The translations under genes were made by a program, and so were the position numbers. From Bretschneidera sinensis (Eukaryota > Streptophyta > Magnoliopsida > Brassicales > Akaniaceae): 64,000 nucleotides of DNA. The notes under the pieces are model-generated. The model was not told where the DNA came from and did no database searches. It saw only the letters and a list, made by a program, of their open reading frames with translations. Numbering within the stretch: the stretch's first letter is position 1; the number at the start of each line of letters is the position of its first letter. The stretch lies in NCBI GenBank assembly GCA_023935145.1, contig CM043699.1, positions 130,324,036 through 130,388,035 of the forward strand, written 5' to 3'. This document shows, one piece after another, positions 23,160 through 36,644 of the stretch.

Positions 23160-25251
23160 TTTAACGGCCCATCCCAGGTTGGCCACCCCCGAGATGGTGT
23201 CGTCACATTTTGAAATCCCAGCACGACACATTTATGCAACAATATAAAAACATCAACTGAAATTAAAAATTATATCAAATCCTCAACTCTTTTCAGAGGA
23301 GTTACATCATTATTCTATTATCAGAAACAATATATAAATATAACAAAATGCATGAAAAGATTTTAATACAAATTTTCTTTCTTCTTTCTTACAATGTTTG
23401 AAGACTTGACCACGGGACTTACTTAAGGTAATTACTCTGATATCAGCTCTAAACCTTATCTGCCTTGCCCACTGCCTGAAAATTTTCAACAATAAGGAGT
23501 GAGCTTCAGAAGCTCAGTGAATTAAATTTACTAGAAGTTCCCAATTATATTCTTCCAGTCACATCATATAATTCAATTGTTTCTAATTCACCAATATTAA
23601 TCATCTATTTCTTCACATATAATAATTCAATCTTTCAAATATTCATTCATCTATTATCTCATATAATTCAATAATAACATTTTATTATCACTACTCATTT
23701 CATAATTCCAACCATTTATCAATCTCTTCTTAAATTAATCATCAAACATATCAATTTTTCTTCTCATATATTTATTCGTTTTGAGACTATCAATTTAACA
23801 TCATCATTTACCTCGTTATGAGGTTCACAACATATAATCAATCAATCAAATAATTTTTATCGTATCATACTTTCATATTTTTTTTCTCTATTAATAATAA
23901 TAAAATAACCAAATGAATAAATACATGTGTTTAAATCATCTTTCTTTATTTCTTTTATTCTTTTTCATCACATCATCTCATTTTTTCATATTCTTATCTA
24001 GGAACGTCTTCCCACATGTCACATGTTTCAGCTAGACCAGCTACTTTCTTAGTCTTTTCAGCTAGACCAGCTGCATTCTTAGTCTTCTCAGCTAGACCAG
24101 CTACCTTCCTAGTCTTCTCAACCTGACCAGCTGCCTTCCTGGTCTTCCTTTTTTATGCATATGAGCAATAACATGCAAACAAGCATACATCAAAACATTA
24201 AATTCAACTATCTAACTCTTTCTCAAAAAATTTATTTTTTTATCATATTTATTAAATTGTCTCCTCATATATCATATAAATTTTTCAATCATATTTTCAG
24301 AAATTTCATATAACTTCTCGGCATATTTTTCATTAATCCATCATTTTTAAAATATAAATTCTTATATAATTAATATTCAACATACTATTTAATCTCAAAT
24401 CAATAAATCAATCAATTATCATATATAAAAGAAAATGCATCATTAAATCATTATAATTCACCCATTTTTTCAAATATCATAAATTCATATTTTTATTGGC
24501 CTCGATTACCAAAAGTAAATCTAACTCATCACGTAGCACTGAAAGCTACCCGTGGATCACCTCCTTGCCTTTCCTGCTCCTTTCAGCAATTTATTGAGAT
24601 TGCTGATTACCAACACCTAATCATAAACTTTCATAAATCTTACTATTTCATAACTTAATTCAAATAATATAATTATTTAGTTATAAGTCTTATTGAAAAT
24701 TTATCTCAAATATGATAAAGTCTTGCTATTGTAATTGAATGATTGTACTATCTCTAATATTGAAGAAATTTTTTTTATAACTTTTTTGCTAAGAAATTTT
24801 AATTAAAGAAAAAAGAAAACCAAACAGGATTTGGTAACAAATAACAAAACAAAACAAAAAACGAAAATTTTATATCCAAATCCACCCCTGACTTGCCATC
24901 GTTCTACTTATTTTTTTCCTCTCATGTGTCTTGTATGCAAGACACTTGAGATTTCACATGCTACACCTGGGTTTGGCTCTTTTTTTTTTTTATTTGTAGC
25001 CTCAAAAGGTTACACCTGTGTTTTGTTTTCCCTTTGTAACATCAAACAGCCACACCTGGACACTTAGCGTCCATGTATTTTTTTTTTGCCTTTATGGCCA
25101 CAAACAGCTACACCAAACGCCTAGGTGTCTTTTTTTTCTCAAAAAAAATTATTTTATTCAATAATAAGTCTTTCATGCATATATTATTTAATTCTATGTA
25201 ATGTTTATCAAATTATTTTTATACTCTTACTATAAAAACACGAGTATTACA
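23160..25251 (-). mobile_element. Complete reverse Gypsy LTR, unit 1
   Basis: Counterpart of 2129-4221, with the minisatellite at about 24028-24143 and start TGTAATACTCG at 25251 (reverse strand). Confidence 0.85.
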
Positions 25252-25574
25252 GTTTAAGACTCAGATTAATAAAAAAAAAATAGAAGAAAAGAAGAATGAG
25301 AGAAAAGAAATACCTATAGTACTTCACTTGAGCATCTTCAAAGTAGCAGTTGAATACTTGAATGTAATCCCCTATGTAAATATGGAGAAAATTTGAAAGG
25401 AGAGTTATTGACTAAATGACAAGCAGGATCTAAAGCATCTTTGACATCTGACAAGAAAGGTATATCTACATTTAGGAAATTCTTGCTCAATTTCACTCTT
25501 TGATCACCCTTGGTGTGTGCTCTGTTCACCACTTTGAAGGTTCCAATGCCTTTGTGTTTCTAGGTAGCGAATAC
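25252..25574. other. MADS 3' flank with the 710-base deletion, unit 1
   Basis: Same deletion scar (acattt joined to aggaaattc, about 25473) as unit 0. No gene seen. Confidence 0.75.
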
Positions 25575-27390
25575 TTAGATGGGGTCCAACAGGTAATGAT
25601 TTTGGTTCATATTCATCTCTTGATGGATTCCTACACGGACAACATCCAAGCTTAAACATATACCACTAAATAGTTTCCTTCGACCCTATTGTCATACATG
25701 TGAAGCATAAATAAGGAGTTCCACACAACATTCGAAAGTGCCTATATATTGTCAACCCAAGGTTTAAATCCTCAAATTGAATACCTTTTCTTTTTAGAAT
25801 TTACACACTCTTCTCTTGTCAAATTCATTTCTTTTTCCTCAACAGTATGTATCTACAGATAATACGTAGAATGAATTAGTACTGTATAAATTGTCACACA
25901 CAAGAACAATCAATAATTCAAGAAAGATTGTAGAGAAGCTTTTATAATTTTAGGTAAATTGTCTTTCCACTTTCTGCTTTTCTTTCATGATGTTACCTTA
26001 ACACTCTCGTTCTCAGCCCTTGAGGATGTCACCATGCTATCAAGCCACTTTGCCTGCTAAGAAGAAGAGAAGTTCTTAATTTTCAATTTCAATATGAGCA
26101 GGTGAAAAATAAACGGAGAATATATACTAACTTTCAGCTTTTCTATATCTCGAATTGCATCCATAAGAAGTAGCTGGCGCAAATTAGCCTCACAAATTGA
26201 GGTGATCTTTGCCGGATCCAAATTGTAACACCTGTTTTCAATATTTTAAATTGGAATAATTAAGTGTATTTGTTATTAAACTATCACCTATGTTATATCA
26301 AATAATGATTGAAATCGCCTAGGGATGATCCACATTCACAAAATGACATAATCATAAGGGAAATAAAACAATGCAAAATTAAAAGAAGAAAAAAATATCG
26401 ACCTAATTTTTTCTTGTGCTTCATGCTGTTGTTTATTAAGTTCATCCAGTTCTCCCTCAAGAGCCTAGAAAGCCAAACAGAGATTAAAATCGTAAGGAAT
26501 TTCCGTTACTTGCAAAAAAAAAAGTATCATTTAAGCATATAGAATAGTAAGTATGTCAGTCGAAGATTAGTTACCTCAATCCTGTAACCAGTCAGTGAAT
26601 TGTTCATATGAGAAAAAAAGAATGCCATTAGAAGAAGGCCAACTAAAAAAGGAGATGCATTTGCCTATATACATGTGTGCGTGTTTGAAAGATATTGAGA
26701 GAGAGGAAGCAACAAACTTTACTATCTTTTCCAGCGTTTCTCCTTGGTATTTCAAATGCTTCAGGGTCACAGACAAAGACTGGACGTACAAATTATTAAA
26801 ATTAATGTTAAACACACATATTAAGAGAGAGTGAGAGAGAGAGAGAGAGTAATTACCTCTTCATTTTCCTCATCTCTGCACATTCAAACAAATATTTGTT
26901 AGAAAATAAAGGAAAAAAAGAAGAAGAATAAGAAGAGCATAACTACAAATGCAAAGTTATTTTTCTCAGCTAATAGCCCGACTATATGTAAAATCAAAAT
27001 CAAAATCAAACAAAAATAACAGAGATAAATCAAGACGCACTCTCGTAATTTATCAGCCTGGTCCGTATAGCGTAGAAAAATATCCTCAATCCTACAAGAA
27101 AACCATTATAAAATAGATCAGAAGACGTGTTTTAAAAGAAAAAGAACTTGTTTGTGGAAAAGAGAACATCAACCATGCATTTAGAACTGAATACTCTGTA
27201 TCAACCTTCCACCGGAAGCAAAGATGGTCAATCGACCAATAGGAGAAAACATCAGAACACCAACATCTGTATCACATAACACAGATAATTCAGTGGCTTT
27301 CTTGATAATTCCTTCTCTGCGCTTTGAATACGTTATTTGGCGACAGGTATGATTTTCAATTTTCCTCATTGCAAGCCTCCTGCGACCCAT
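25575..27390 (-). CDS. MIKC*-type MADS-box transcription factor, copy B
   Basis: Exons lie exactly 21030 bases to the right of copy A: 27206-27390, 27041-27091, 26857-26875, 26718-26779, 26575-26581, 26403-26464, 26132-26231, 25997-26053, 25575-25685. The only difference from copy A that I found by reading the whole gene, introns included, is at 27345. There the codon after His-Thr in the MADS domain is TGT (Cys) instead of GGT (Gly), giving ENHTCRQITYSKRR. All splice signals and the frame are kept. Near identity suggests a very recent duplication or gene conversion. The changed residue lies at the start of the DNA-contacting helix region of MADS domains, so an effect on DNA binding is possible but unproven. 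Confidence 0.85.
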
Positions 27391-28655
27391 TGTGAACACT
27401 AACTAAAGAAGAAAATGAAGAGAGAAGAGAAGTTGTTCTAGACCACCCAGCTGAGAAGTAGACTGGTTTTATAAACTAAAAAGGGGAGAAGGCATTAAAT
27501 TTAGGCCATGTAAGAAGGGTACAATGGAGCGGTAGGATGCCAACTGTCCTAAATTCCTGATCAGGTACATTGAAGAATCATTTTTCTTTCTTTTGGACTA
27601 ATTGGTCTATGACTTTAATTAAGAATAATGTAGATAATCTTGAAATTAATTTCAACAGACCTTCAATTAGAAAATAATTACAACTAGCCTGAAATGATAG
27701 CTTACATTGAATGTTTTTGGCCTTCAGTGGTAGTTGGGCAAGAGGAAGGGATGTATAATCCAACCTATAGCCTAAAATAAGGGGGGAGCTGCAGAGAGGA
27801 GGATTTGTAGCTAAAACGTAACTTCATGTGGGTACTATATATATATATAACAATCCAGGAGACATGAAATTCACAGTGTCCATTACTTGATTGTTCTACC
27901 AGACAACAGGTGATGAGAATTTAGAGAAAGAACTTTCAAAGAATTAACATCCAGCAGGACTTAAGAAAAGTAAATCACCACCATGATGCAGACCATCTGT
28001 GTTTATAAGAGGCTTCAGAATTCAGATGGTATATGATGGCCTTAATTTCACATCAATAACCAATCACTTCAGCTGTTTGAAAGGCAGAAACTTATTATTT
28101 TCAAGAAGCATACAGTTTTGCAAAGAGATATTGTCTAGCGATTCAAGTTTGTAATATGTAAAACGAAACTATCTAAAAAGCACAGAACAAGAACTAAAAT
28201 ATATGGCCATGTATGACATATAGGAAGCTTTCTAAGTACTTGAATTCTAAAAGCTGAACAAAAACTTCTCATATGGTAGACACAGCCATCACCATAATCA
28301 ATTACTGTTAAATCACCCAATAATGGCACAACAAAAAACTACTGTAAATTAGGCAGCTGATGAAGCTCAGAAGTTTTGCAACTTATCGTTGTGAGAATAA
28401 AACGATTCTTTTCCAAATGATGGTTCAAGGGAATTTTGATCAATGTAGTGCTATTAGATTGCCAATTAACAGCCTACTAATCCTTATTATTCAATAATTG
28501 CACTGTTCAAGGCATAATCAAATTATATCATAGGTTCGTAAGTACAGATTCTTTCATCCACTAACAAACCCACAAAGCTAAGCATTTAAATGTCTTGTAT
28601 CAACAAACCATCAAATGTTGTTGCAGCGGTGATCAAACCAAAACCAAGAAAGCAG
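27391..28655. other. MADS copy B upstream region, no gene
   Basis: Contains the conserved TATA-like box (about 27466-27476). It extends about 190 bases further from the gene than the unit 0 version, to agaaagcag at 28655, where tandem filler DNA begins. No coding signal. Confidence 0.65.
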
Positions 28656-28674
28656 ATGTTATGTCAGATGTTAA
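28656..28674. other. Filler DNA at the unit 1/unit 2 joint
   Basis: Between host DNA ending agaaagcag and the LTR resuming at acggtacaaattc lie about 17-19 bases reading atgttatgtcagatgtt. They closely match atattatgtcagatgttg found about 70 bases further on in the same LTR. This is the look of templated filler at an end-joining repair site. Confidence 0.7.
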
Positions 28675-30209
28675 ACGGTACAAATTCTGGAAGAATTGAA
28701 GAATAAATTAGAAACTCTAATATAAATATTATGTCAGATGTTGACGAACAGCAATTGGGTGAAATTGTTAAAAATAGTAGGAAAGGCAAGGAGGTGATCC
28801 ACGGGTAGCTCTAAGTGCTACGTGGTGAGTTAGATTTACTTTTAGTAATCGAGATAAATATGAAATATAAAGTGATGATATTTGAATTAATTATTAAACT
28901 ATGATTGGATGATATATGAAAGTTAGTTGATGGATATGATAGGAAGAATTGATATGTTAAAGATTTATTATATAAGAAGTAATATTATTGAAATAATGAG
29001 TTGGTTAAATATATAATGAAGGGATAAATGAATTTCTTGACAAGTTATGATTGATAATTTGATACGATATATAAGGAGATAATTTAATGAATACGATAAA
29101 AATAATAATTTTGAGAAAGAACTGGATAGCTAAATTGAATGTTTGAATGTATGCTTATTTTTATATTATTGTTCATACGCATATTTCATATTATTATTTA
29201 TATGCATATATGCTGGAAATAAAAGAACCAGGAAGGCAACCGGTCTAAATGAAACCGTGACAGTCGGTATATGTTGGAAATAAAAGAACCGAGAAGGCAG
29301 CCAATCTAATTGAAATAAAAGAACCATGACAGTCGGTATATGCTGAAAATAAAAGAACCAGGAAAGTAGCTGGTCTAAATGAAACTGTGACAGCCGATTT
29401 ATGCTAGAAATAAAAGAACTAGGAAGGCAGCCGGTTTAAGCTAAAACATGTCGACATGTGGGAAGATGTTCCCAAATAATAATATAATTTAAATTCATGC
29501 ATTGCATTTGTTTTAAATATTGATTATTATTGCTTGAGATGCTAACGTGTTATTCTTGATTGTAAATTTATTGATAGATGAATGAGTCTTACAGAGAGAC
29601 ATATATGATGATAAAGAAATATAAAAGTATGATGTGATAAAAATTATCTGAGTAATTGATTATATGTTGTGAACCTCGTAACAATGTAATTATGTGGTAG
29701 AACTGATAGTCTCAAGATGATTAAATATATGAGAAGAAGAGATTGATAAATGATGAGGATTATGATATGAGTAGTGATAACATAATGCTATTATCGAATT
29801 ATATGAAATATAGATGAATGAATATTGGATGACTATTTGAACAATTGAATACTTCTAGCAAATTTATTTCACTGATCTTGTGAAGCTCACTCCTCATTGT
29901 AAAATAATTTCATGTAACAGGCAGGAAAGATAGATTGGTGAGCTGAGATTCAGACTGAATCATTATCTGTAAACCACATGGTCCACATTCTTAGGCTAAT
30001 GGTAAGAAAAAAAAATTGTAAATATTCATGCATAATATGTTGTATATAATGTTTCTTAATAATGTAACTCCTCTGTTGAGGGTTGAGGATTTATGTATGT
30101 AGATAATTTCAGTTGGTATTTTTATATTGTTGCATATATGTGTCGTGCTAGGATTTCAAAATGTGACGACACCGTCTTGGGGGTGGCCAACCCGGGATAG
30201 GTCGTTACA
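28675..30209 (+). mobile_element. 5'-truncated forward Gypsy LTR, unit 2
   Basis: Starts about 230 bases further into the LTR than the unit 1 copy and ends cgttaca at 30209. The primer binding site TGGTATCAGAGC follows at 30214-30225. The minisatellite is at about 29215-29440. Confidence 0.85.
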
Positions 30210-30213
30210 ATTT

Positions 30214-30225
30214 TGGTATCAGAGC
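30214..30225 (+). promoter_or_regulatory. Primer binding site, unit 2
   Basis: Exact TGGTATCAGAGC after the LTR end, the unmutated form of the site at 9239. Confidence 0.85.
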
Positions 30226-30295
30226 ATTAGGTTTTATGATTCTGTAGATTGCATAAAAAGAGAGAAAGTGGAAGATTAAAATAAATTATATTTTA

Positions 30296-31530
30296 ATGAA
30301 TACTCTAAGGATGAAACATGGACGTGCTAGAGCTAGAGTTAGAGTTGTTGCCTTGAAAGGGCGTGGTAGGCCCCCGATATTTAGAAGAGTTGAGGTTGAG
30401 ATAGAGGTTGAGTCTGAGCCTATGGTTCCTAGAAGGGAACATGTTGATAGTATAATTAATACTAGCAGGGGTATGAGAGAATCTGGAGTTGAAAGAGATG
30501 AGCGAAAAGAAGCTCTTACTCATGCTCTTGAGAAAACGAATGTAATAGATTATAAAGTTGATAGTCTATAGCATAGACTTGATGAACAGGCTAGACCAGT
30601 GCCTGAGGTTGTTATAAATCCAGTAATGATAGACGTTCAAAAAGGGAAATGTAAGTTTATGCACGAGATGCATGGAGATTGTTTTGTTAGATATATTAAG
30701 TTGAACGCTTTGTTGTTTAAAGGATCTATGAATCTTTTTGAGCCTGAGTTATGGATAAAACATATAGAGAGATTATTTGTTATTTTACTAGTAATTGACA
30801 GGCAGATGGTCGCCCTTGCTTCGTTTAAGTTAGAATGAGAAGTTTTAGAATGGTGGGAGGATACTCTTCCCAGGATAAGTGCATATGTTGATAGACCTTT
30901 AACTTGGAATAGGTTTAAGGAGGCTTGTTCCTTTACAAATATTGCTCATATACTTACAGAGCCCAATAGAAGAGAGATTTTATTTATTAGAGGCAAAATA
31001 TGTTGACTGTGGCTCAGTATGATAACAGATTTGTGGCCTTGACAAGGTTTGTATCGAAAATGGTAGACATAAAGGAGAAGAAGTGTAAGAGGTTCCTAGA
31101 TGGACTATATTTTGAGATTAAATATAAACTATCTTATATGAGGCATATCAATTATGCTAGGTTGGTGCATATATCACTACAAATTGAGAAGGATGTGATG
31201 AAGTTTAGAGGTATGAGGGATTGGATAAAGAGATCTAGATTTGAGGGACCCATAGGTGGTAATAATGTGAGTGTGCAAGGTGGGAGACCACCCCAGAGGA
31301 GGCGTTCCTTGTCGCAGGGAACTATAATACAGAGCCAGATGCAAGCAAGATTTGTTGCTTCTGTAACTCAGAGTAATATTGGTGGGACCCCTAGATTTGG
31401 GAGATAGTCTGTGGGAACTGGAAGTTATGGTAAAGGTGGAAGTGTACTACCTAGGGGATGTGGTAATGTGATAGAAAGACTAGAATGTGTTATAGATGTA
31501 ATTAGATAAGATATTTGTCCTAGAATTGTC
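30296..31530 (+). pseudogene. Gypsy gag, forward element, unit 2
   Basis: Open from MNTLRMKHGRARARVR at 30296 to a stop at 30569-30571, where unit 1 has an extra early stop. The capsid pieces continue at 30599-30838 and 31000-31407 with two further in-frame stops. Slightly less decayed than unit 1. The zinc knuckle is degenerate (RCVVCRKGGYIK, His replaced by Tyr). Confidence 0.85.
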
Positions 31531-31535
31531 CTAAT

Positions 31536-33723
31536 TTGAGGTGTGTTGTGTGTAGAAAAGGTGGATATATCAAATCAATATTGGTTGGTCCTGGTGCAAT
31601 TCATTCTTTTGCATCCAATGTGTTTATGAAGTCTATTGATGTTTATATTAGTCATTTGACACATAATTTTATTGTTAAAATTCCTACTGAAGATAGAATT
31701 AAGATTAAAACTATTTATTGGAGTTATGTAATCCGTATGGATGATAGAGAGTTTGAAGTTGGTTTGTTTTCTTTGAATATGCTTGATTTTGATTTGATTT
31801 TGGAGATGAATTGGTTGTCGGCATATTATGTTTGGGTTGATTGTTTTAAGGAAAATGTATTGTTCAAGATACCTACGCAGGAGGAGTTTAACTCTCAGGG
31901 AAAAACGTAAGATACTAGCAAATTGTCTTATTTCTGCTATGACTGCTAGTAGATGGTTGAAGAAAGGTTGCGAGGAGTATTTGGCATACATAATAGATTC
32001 TAAAAACAAAAATAAGAAGTTAAACGAAATCTTAAAAGTGAAAGATTTTCCTGATGTGTTTCGTGAAAAGTTATCTAGATTGCCTCCTAGCAAGGAGATT
32101 TAGTTTTCTATAGATGTGATTTTGGGTTCAACACACATATCTATAGCACCTTATTGAATGACACCAACTGAGTTGAGAGAGTTGAAGGTACCATTTTAAG
32201 AATTGTTAGATCAAATATTTATCAGACCTAGTGTGTTTAGGGAGCCTCTGTATTGTTTGTGAAGAAGAAAGATAAAACGATGAGATTGTGTATAGACTAT
32301 AGACAGCTGAATAAGATCATTATTAAGAACAAATATCTTTTGTCCAAGATAGATGATTTGTTTGAACTATTAAAGAGAGTGAGGATATTTTCGAAGATAA
32401 ATCTAAGATCAGGTTATCACCAGTTAAGGATTAAGGAGGGAGACCTGCCTAAGACTGCTTTTAGGACACGTTATGGTCATAAGTTTCTCGTGATGCCATT
32501 TGAGTTGACTAATGCTCCACCAACATTCATGGACTTAATGAATAAAACGTTTAAACCATTTCTTGATAATTTTGTGGTTGTGTTCATTGATGACATTTTG
32601 GTGTATTCTAAGACTAAGGAAGCGCAGATAAAACATTTAGAAATTGTGTTGGAGATTTTGAGGAGAGAGATATTATATGCTATAATTTTCTGAATGTGAA
32701 TTTTGGCTGAATGAAATAAATTCTTGGGGCATGTAGTATCTGAAGATGGTATAGTAATTGATCCACAGAAGGTAGAGGTAATGTTAAGTTGGGAAAGACA
32801 AACTAATGTGACTAAGATCAGAAGCTTCTTGGGGTTAGTTGGTTATTATAGATGATTTATTCATAATTTTTCTATTATTGTAGTATTGTTGACTAGATTG
32901 ACCAGGAAAGATGTGAGATTTGTATGGTATGGGGAGCGCGAGAAAAGTTTCCAATTACTAAAGGAGAAATTAACTACAGCTCCAGTATTGGTGCTTTCTT
33001 CTGATGATGAAGGATTTGTTGTGAATAGTGATGCATCCCATCAAGAGTTGGGATATGTGTTGATACAACATGGGAAGGTAATGGCATATTCTTCTAGGCA
33101 ATTGAGGAATCATGAGAGAAATTATCCTACCCATAACTTAGAGTTAGCTACCATAGTGTTCGATTGAAAATTTGGGGACATCATTTGTATGGAGCCATTT
33201 GTGAGATATTTACTGATCACAAGAGTTTGACAAACTGACCTACCTAGAGAGAGTTGAATTTGAAACAGAGATGTTGGATGGAGTTGATTAGTGACTATGA
33301 TTGTATAATTTACTATCATCTAGAAAAGGCAAAGGTAGTAGCTAATACATTGAGTAGAAAATCCACAGAAAGATTAACTACAATTGAGAGTCATGATGTA
33401 AAATTGACGATAGATTTAAGATAGATAAGAATGAAGTTCAACATCAATGACAGAGGATCATTGTTAACAAATATGGTTATACACATAGTAAATTGCTTGT
33501 TAGAGATGCAAGGTAAAGATGAAAAGATAGAAAAGATTAAGCAGGAAGTGCTTAGTAGAAAGCAATATGAGTTCAAAATTAGAAATGAGGGTATCTTGGT
33601 ATTGGAACATGGGATTTGTGTTCCCAATGATGCTAAGTTGAGAAAGAAGATATTGCATAGTGACTATGGAACCAACTTTTAGGAGCTGCAGAGATTTTTT
33701 TTCAGCCAACTTGTATATATGTA
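31536..33723 (+). pseudogene. Gypsy protease, reverse transcriptase and RNase H, unit 2
   Basis: The protease (31536-31910) has GPGA at the catalytic position instead of an Asp motif. It keeps about 30 bases (ENVLFKIPT) that are deleted in unit 1 at about 10871. The reverse transcriptase (32253-32693) carries [10 protein letters not shown] and FIDDILVYS; RNase H (32886-33167) carries [13 protein letters not shown]. Stops separate the three. The linker (33431-33682) ends at the nested LTR. Confidence 0.87.
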
Positions 33724-35437
33724 GGTAGTAGGCGCAAACTTAACTTACACTCACCAAACTTGTTTAGTTTTCCCTTCATTATGCATCTTCTTTAAACACT
33801 TGGGGATCGAAAGAAATGTTGAAGTAGCAAAATTTTGAAAGGATTTACGGTGGAAATTTTTACAAGAAGCTATCGGAAAAATAGAAAGTAATAACGTAAT
33901 ATTTATTTTTGAAATTTTAACATTTATGAAATTTCCTGAAAGTCAAAGTGGGAATTTCAAAGGGTGTGGTTTATGAAGAATTTAAGAAATAATTAGAAAT
34001 TTAATACTAATATTATGTCATGTGTTAACGAACAGCGACTGAAGGAAATTCTTGAGAGGAATGAGAAAGGCAAGGAAGTGATCCACGGGTAACTGTAAGT
34101 GCTACGTGGTGAGTTGAGTTTACTTTAAGTAATCCAAATAAAAAATGAAAAATCTAGTAATAATATTAAAATTAATTATTAGCTTATATCTTGGTGATAA
34201 ATAAAGATTTGATTGATAGATATGATAAATAAATTCTTGATGAGCTATGGTTGATGCTTTAATACGAATTATGAGGAGATGAATTTTAGTAGATATTGAC
34301 AAACTTTGATGGATGATTTGATGTGATTAGGGATGAAATTTAGTGGATCTTGACAAACTTTGATGGATAATTTGATGTGATTTAGGATGAAATTTAGTGG
34401 ATCTTGACAAGTTTTAAAGGATGATTTGATGTGATTTGGGATTAGTGAAATTTAGTGGAATTTTTATATAATTTGAGAAAAAATCAAGATGGTCAATTTA
34501 AATATTTTGATTTCATGTGATTTATATTTTACTGTTTATATGCATATTTAATATCATTGCTCATATGCATATGCATTAAATAAAAGAAAAGAACCGGAAA
34601 GGCAATTAGTCTAATGAAAATGAAAGAACCGGGAAGGCAGCCGGTCTAAATGAGAATGAAAGAACCGGGAAGGCAACCGGTCTAAGATAATAACAACCTG
34701 TCGACAGGTGGGAAAACGTTCCCATCATAATCATTCATGCATTGCATCTGTTTTAATTATTGTTTATATTATTAAAATGATGATGTGTGATGTATTATTG
34801 TGAAGTTATTCATAGATAGATGGGTCTCACAGAGAGACAGTTATGGTGATAAGAACCATCTAAATGATAGACATTATGATGTGAACCTCATTACGAGGTA
34901 ATTATGAGAGAATTGATGGTCTTAAGGTGAACCAATAAATAAGAGGAAGAGATTAATAGAGAATGGATATTATGACATGTGTAGTCATAGTAGAGTGCTA
35001 GTATCAAGTATATGAGATATAAATTGATTTAAATATTAAAAGACTGTTTATACAAATAAGTACTTCTATTAAATTTAATTCACTGAGCTTATGAAACTCG
35101 CCCCTTATTGTACAATGATTTCAGGTGGCAGGCTTGACAAATAGTTTTGTGAGTTGAGGTTTAAAAGAAATCATTTTCTGTAAGTCACGTACGTGTCATC
35201 ATCCTCAGACTAATGAGAAGAGAAAATAAAAATTTATTTGTAAATCTTCATACATTTTACATTGTATAGAATGTTTAAATATCAGATTGATGTAACTCTC
35301 CTGTTGAGGGTTGAAGATTTATGAAAATTTTCTTTTGGTGTTGTTTATTTTCTTTGTTGCATATATGTGTCGTGCTGAGATTTTCAAAATGTGATGACAC
35401 CGTCTCGGGAGTGGCCAATCCGAGATGGGTCATTACA
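33724..35437 (+). mobile_element. Nested LTR in pol, unit 2
   Basis: Orthologous to 12712-14460, flanked by ATGTAG at 33719-33724 and 35438-35443, with the 54-bp triple repeat at about 34297-34450. It has one minisatellite unit fewer than unit 1, so the insertion predates the unit duplication. Confidence 0.8.
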
Positions 35438-36644
35438 ATGTAGCCGAATATATTTATAGATGTTTAGTCTGTTAGTAAGTGAAGTTAGAGAATAAACATC
35501 CGGGAGACTTATTACAGCCTCTTCCTATGCTTGAATGACCATAGAAAAATGTGAGTATGGATTTTGTTTCTGGATTTTCCCATACCCAGAGAGGTCACGA
35601 TATAGTGTGAGTGATAGTAGATAGACTTTCTAGGTCATCTCAATTTTTTCCAATTAAAACTAATTGGAGTCCTAAAAAGTTGGATGAACTGCATATAGCT
35701 GAGATTGTAAGGTTGCGTAGGGTACTATTGAGCATAGTGTCAAACAGAAATGCTAGATTTACATCTTGGTTTTAGAGAGTCTTTCAAAAAGCCACGGGTG
35801 CGCATTTACAATTTAGTACAACTTTTCATCCCCAAACAGATGAGCAAACAAAAAGGATTATTAGAGTACTAGAAGATATTTGAGGGTAAATGTGATGAGT
35901 TTCTAAGTAAGTTGGGATGCTTACTTGCCATTGATTGAATTTGCTTATAATAATCAACATCAATCTAGTATTGTAATGGCACCGTTTGAGGCATTGTATG
36001 GTAAGAGGTGTAGAACTCCTATATGTTGGGAAGAAGTAGGAAGGAAAAATATGTTTGATCCATAAATTATTGAGTTAACAACTTAAAGGATCAAACTGAT
36101 TAGAGAGAACCTTAAAGTAGCACAGAGTAGACCGAATAGCTATGCTAATAATAGAAGAAGACCGCTTGAGTTTCAAGTAGGTGATTGGGTGCATTTGAAA
36201 ATATCTCCATAGAAAGGTGTGTTGAGAGTCAAAAAAAAAAAGTTGAGTCCGAGGTATGTGGGACCCTATGAGGTTATTGAGAAAGTTTGGCTAATTATGT
36301 ATAGCCTGAAATTTTCTCTAGAGCTGAAACAGTTACATAACGTATTTCACGTTTCATTTTTTGCGAAAGAGCTTACATGATGAATATCATAATATTTTGA
36401 GCCAAGCTATAGAAATTCGAGAAGATTTGACTTTTATACAAGTACTAGTGAGAAGTTTAGACAGAAAATAACAAGTCTTGTGTAATAAAGTAATTCCATT
36501 AGTTCAAGTTTTGTGGTGGAATAAAGATGTTGAAGAAATTACATGGGAGCATGGGAGTATGAATGAGGAAAGAGTACCCCCAGCCTTTTCTTGAGTTAGA
36601 TAAGGAAATTTCGGGGAAGAAATTTTTTATAAGGTGGGTAGAAT
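35438..36644 (+). pseudogene. Gypsy integrase and C-terminal tail, unit 2
   Basis: Same domain remnants as 14461-15662 (FHPQTDEQTKRII, IEFAYNNQHQSS, YMGPYEVIEK-type tail), with its own additional stops. Ends with the purine tract aaggtgggtag before the LTR. Confidence 0.82.

Larger units (their letters stand above)
7461..28655. repeat. Tandem segmental-duplication unit 1
   Basis: Complete unit of about 21.2 kb, from the truncated forward LTR to the DNA upstream of MADS copy B. Its left part (7461-21060) matches 28675-41870 of unit 2; its right part (21061-28480) matches 1-7450 of unit 0. Compared with unit 2 it has a longer (TA)n run, a solo LTR without the roughly 75-100 base internal loss, and the 710-base deletion next to the MADS gene. 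Confidence 0.9.
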
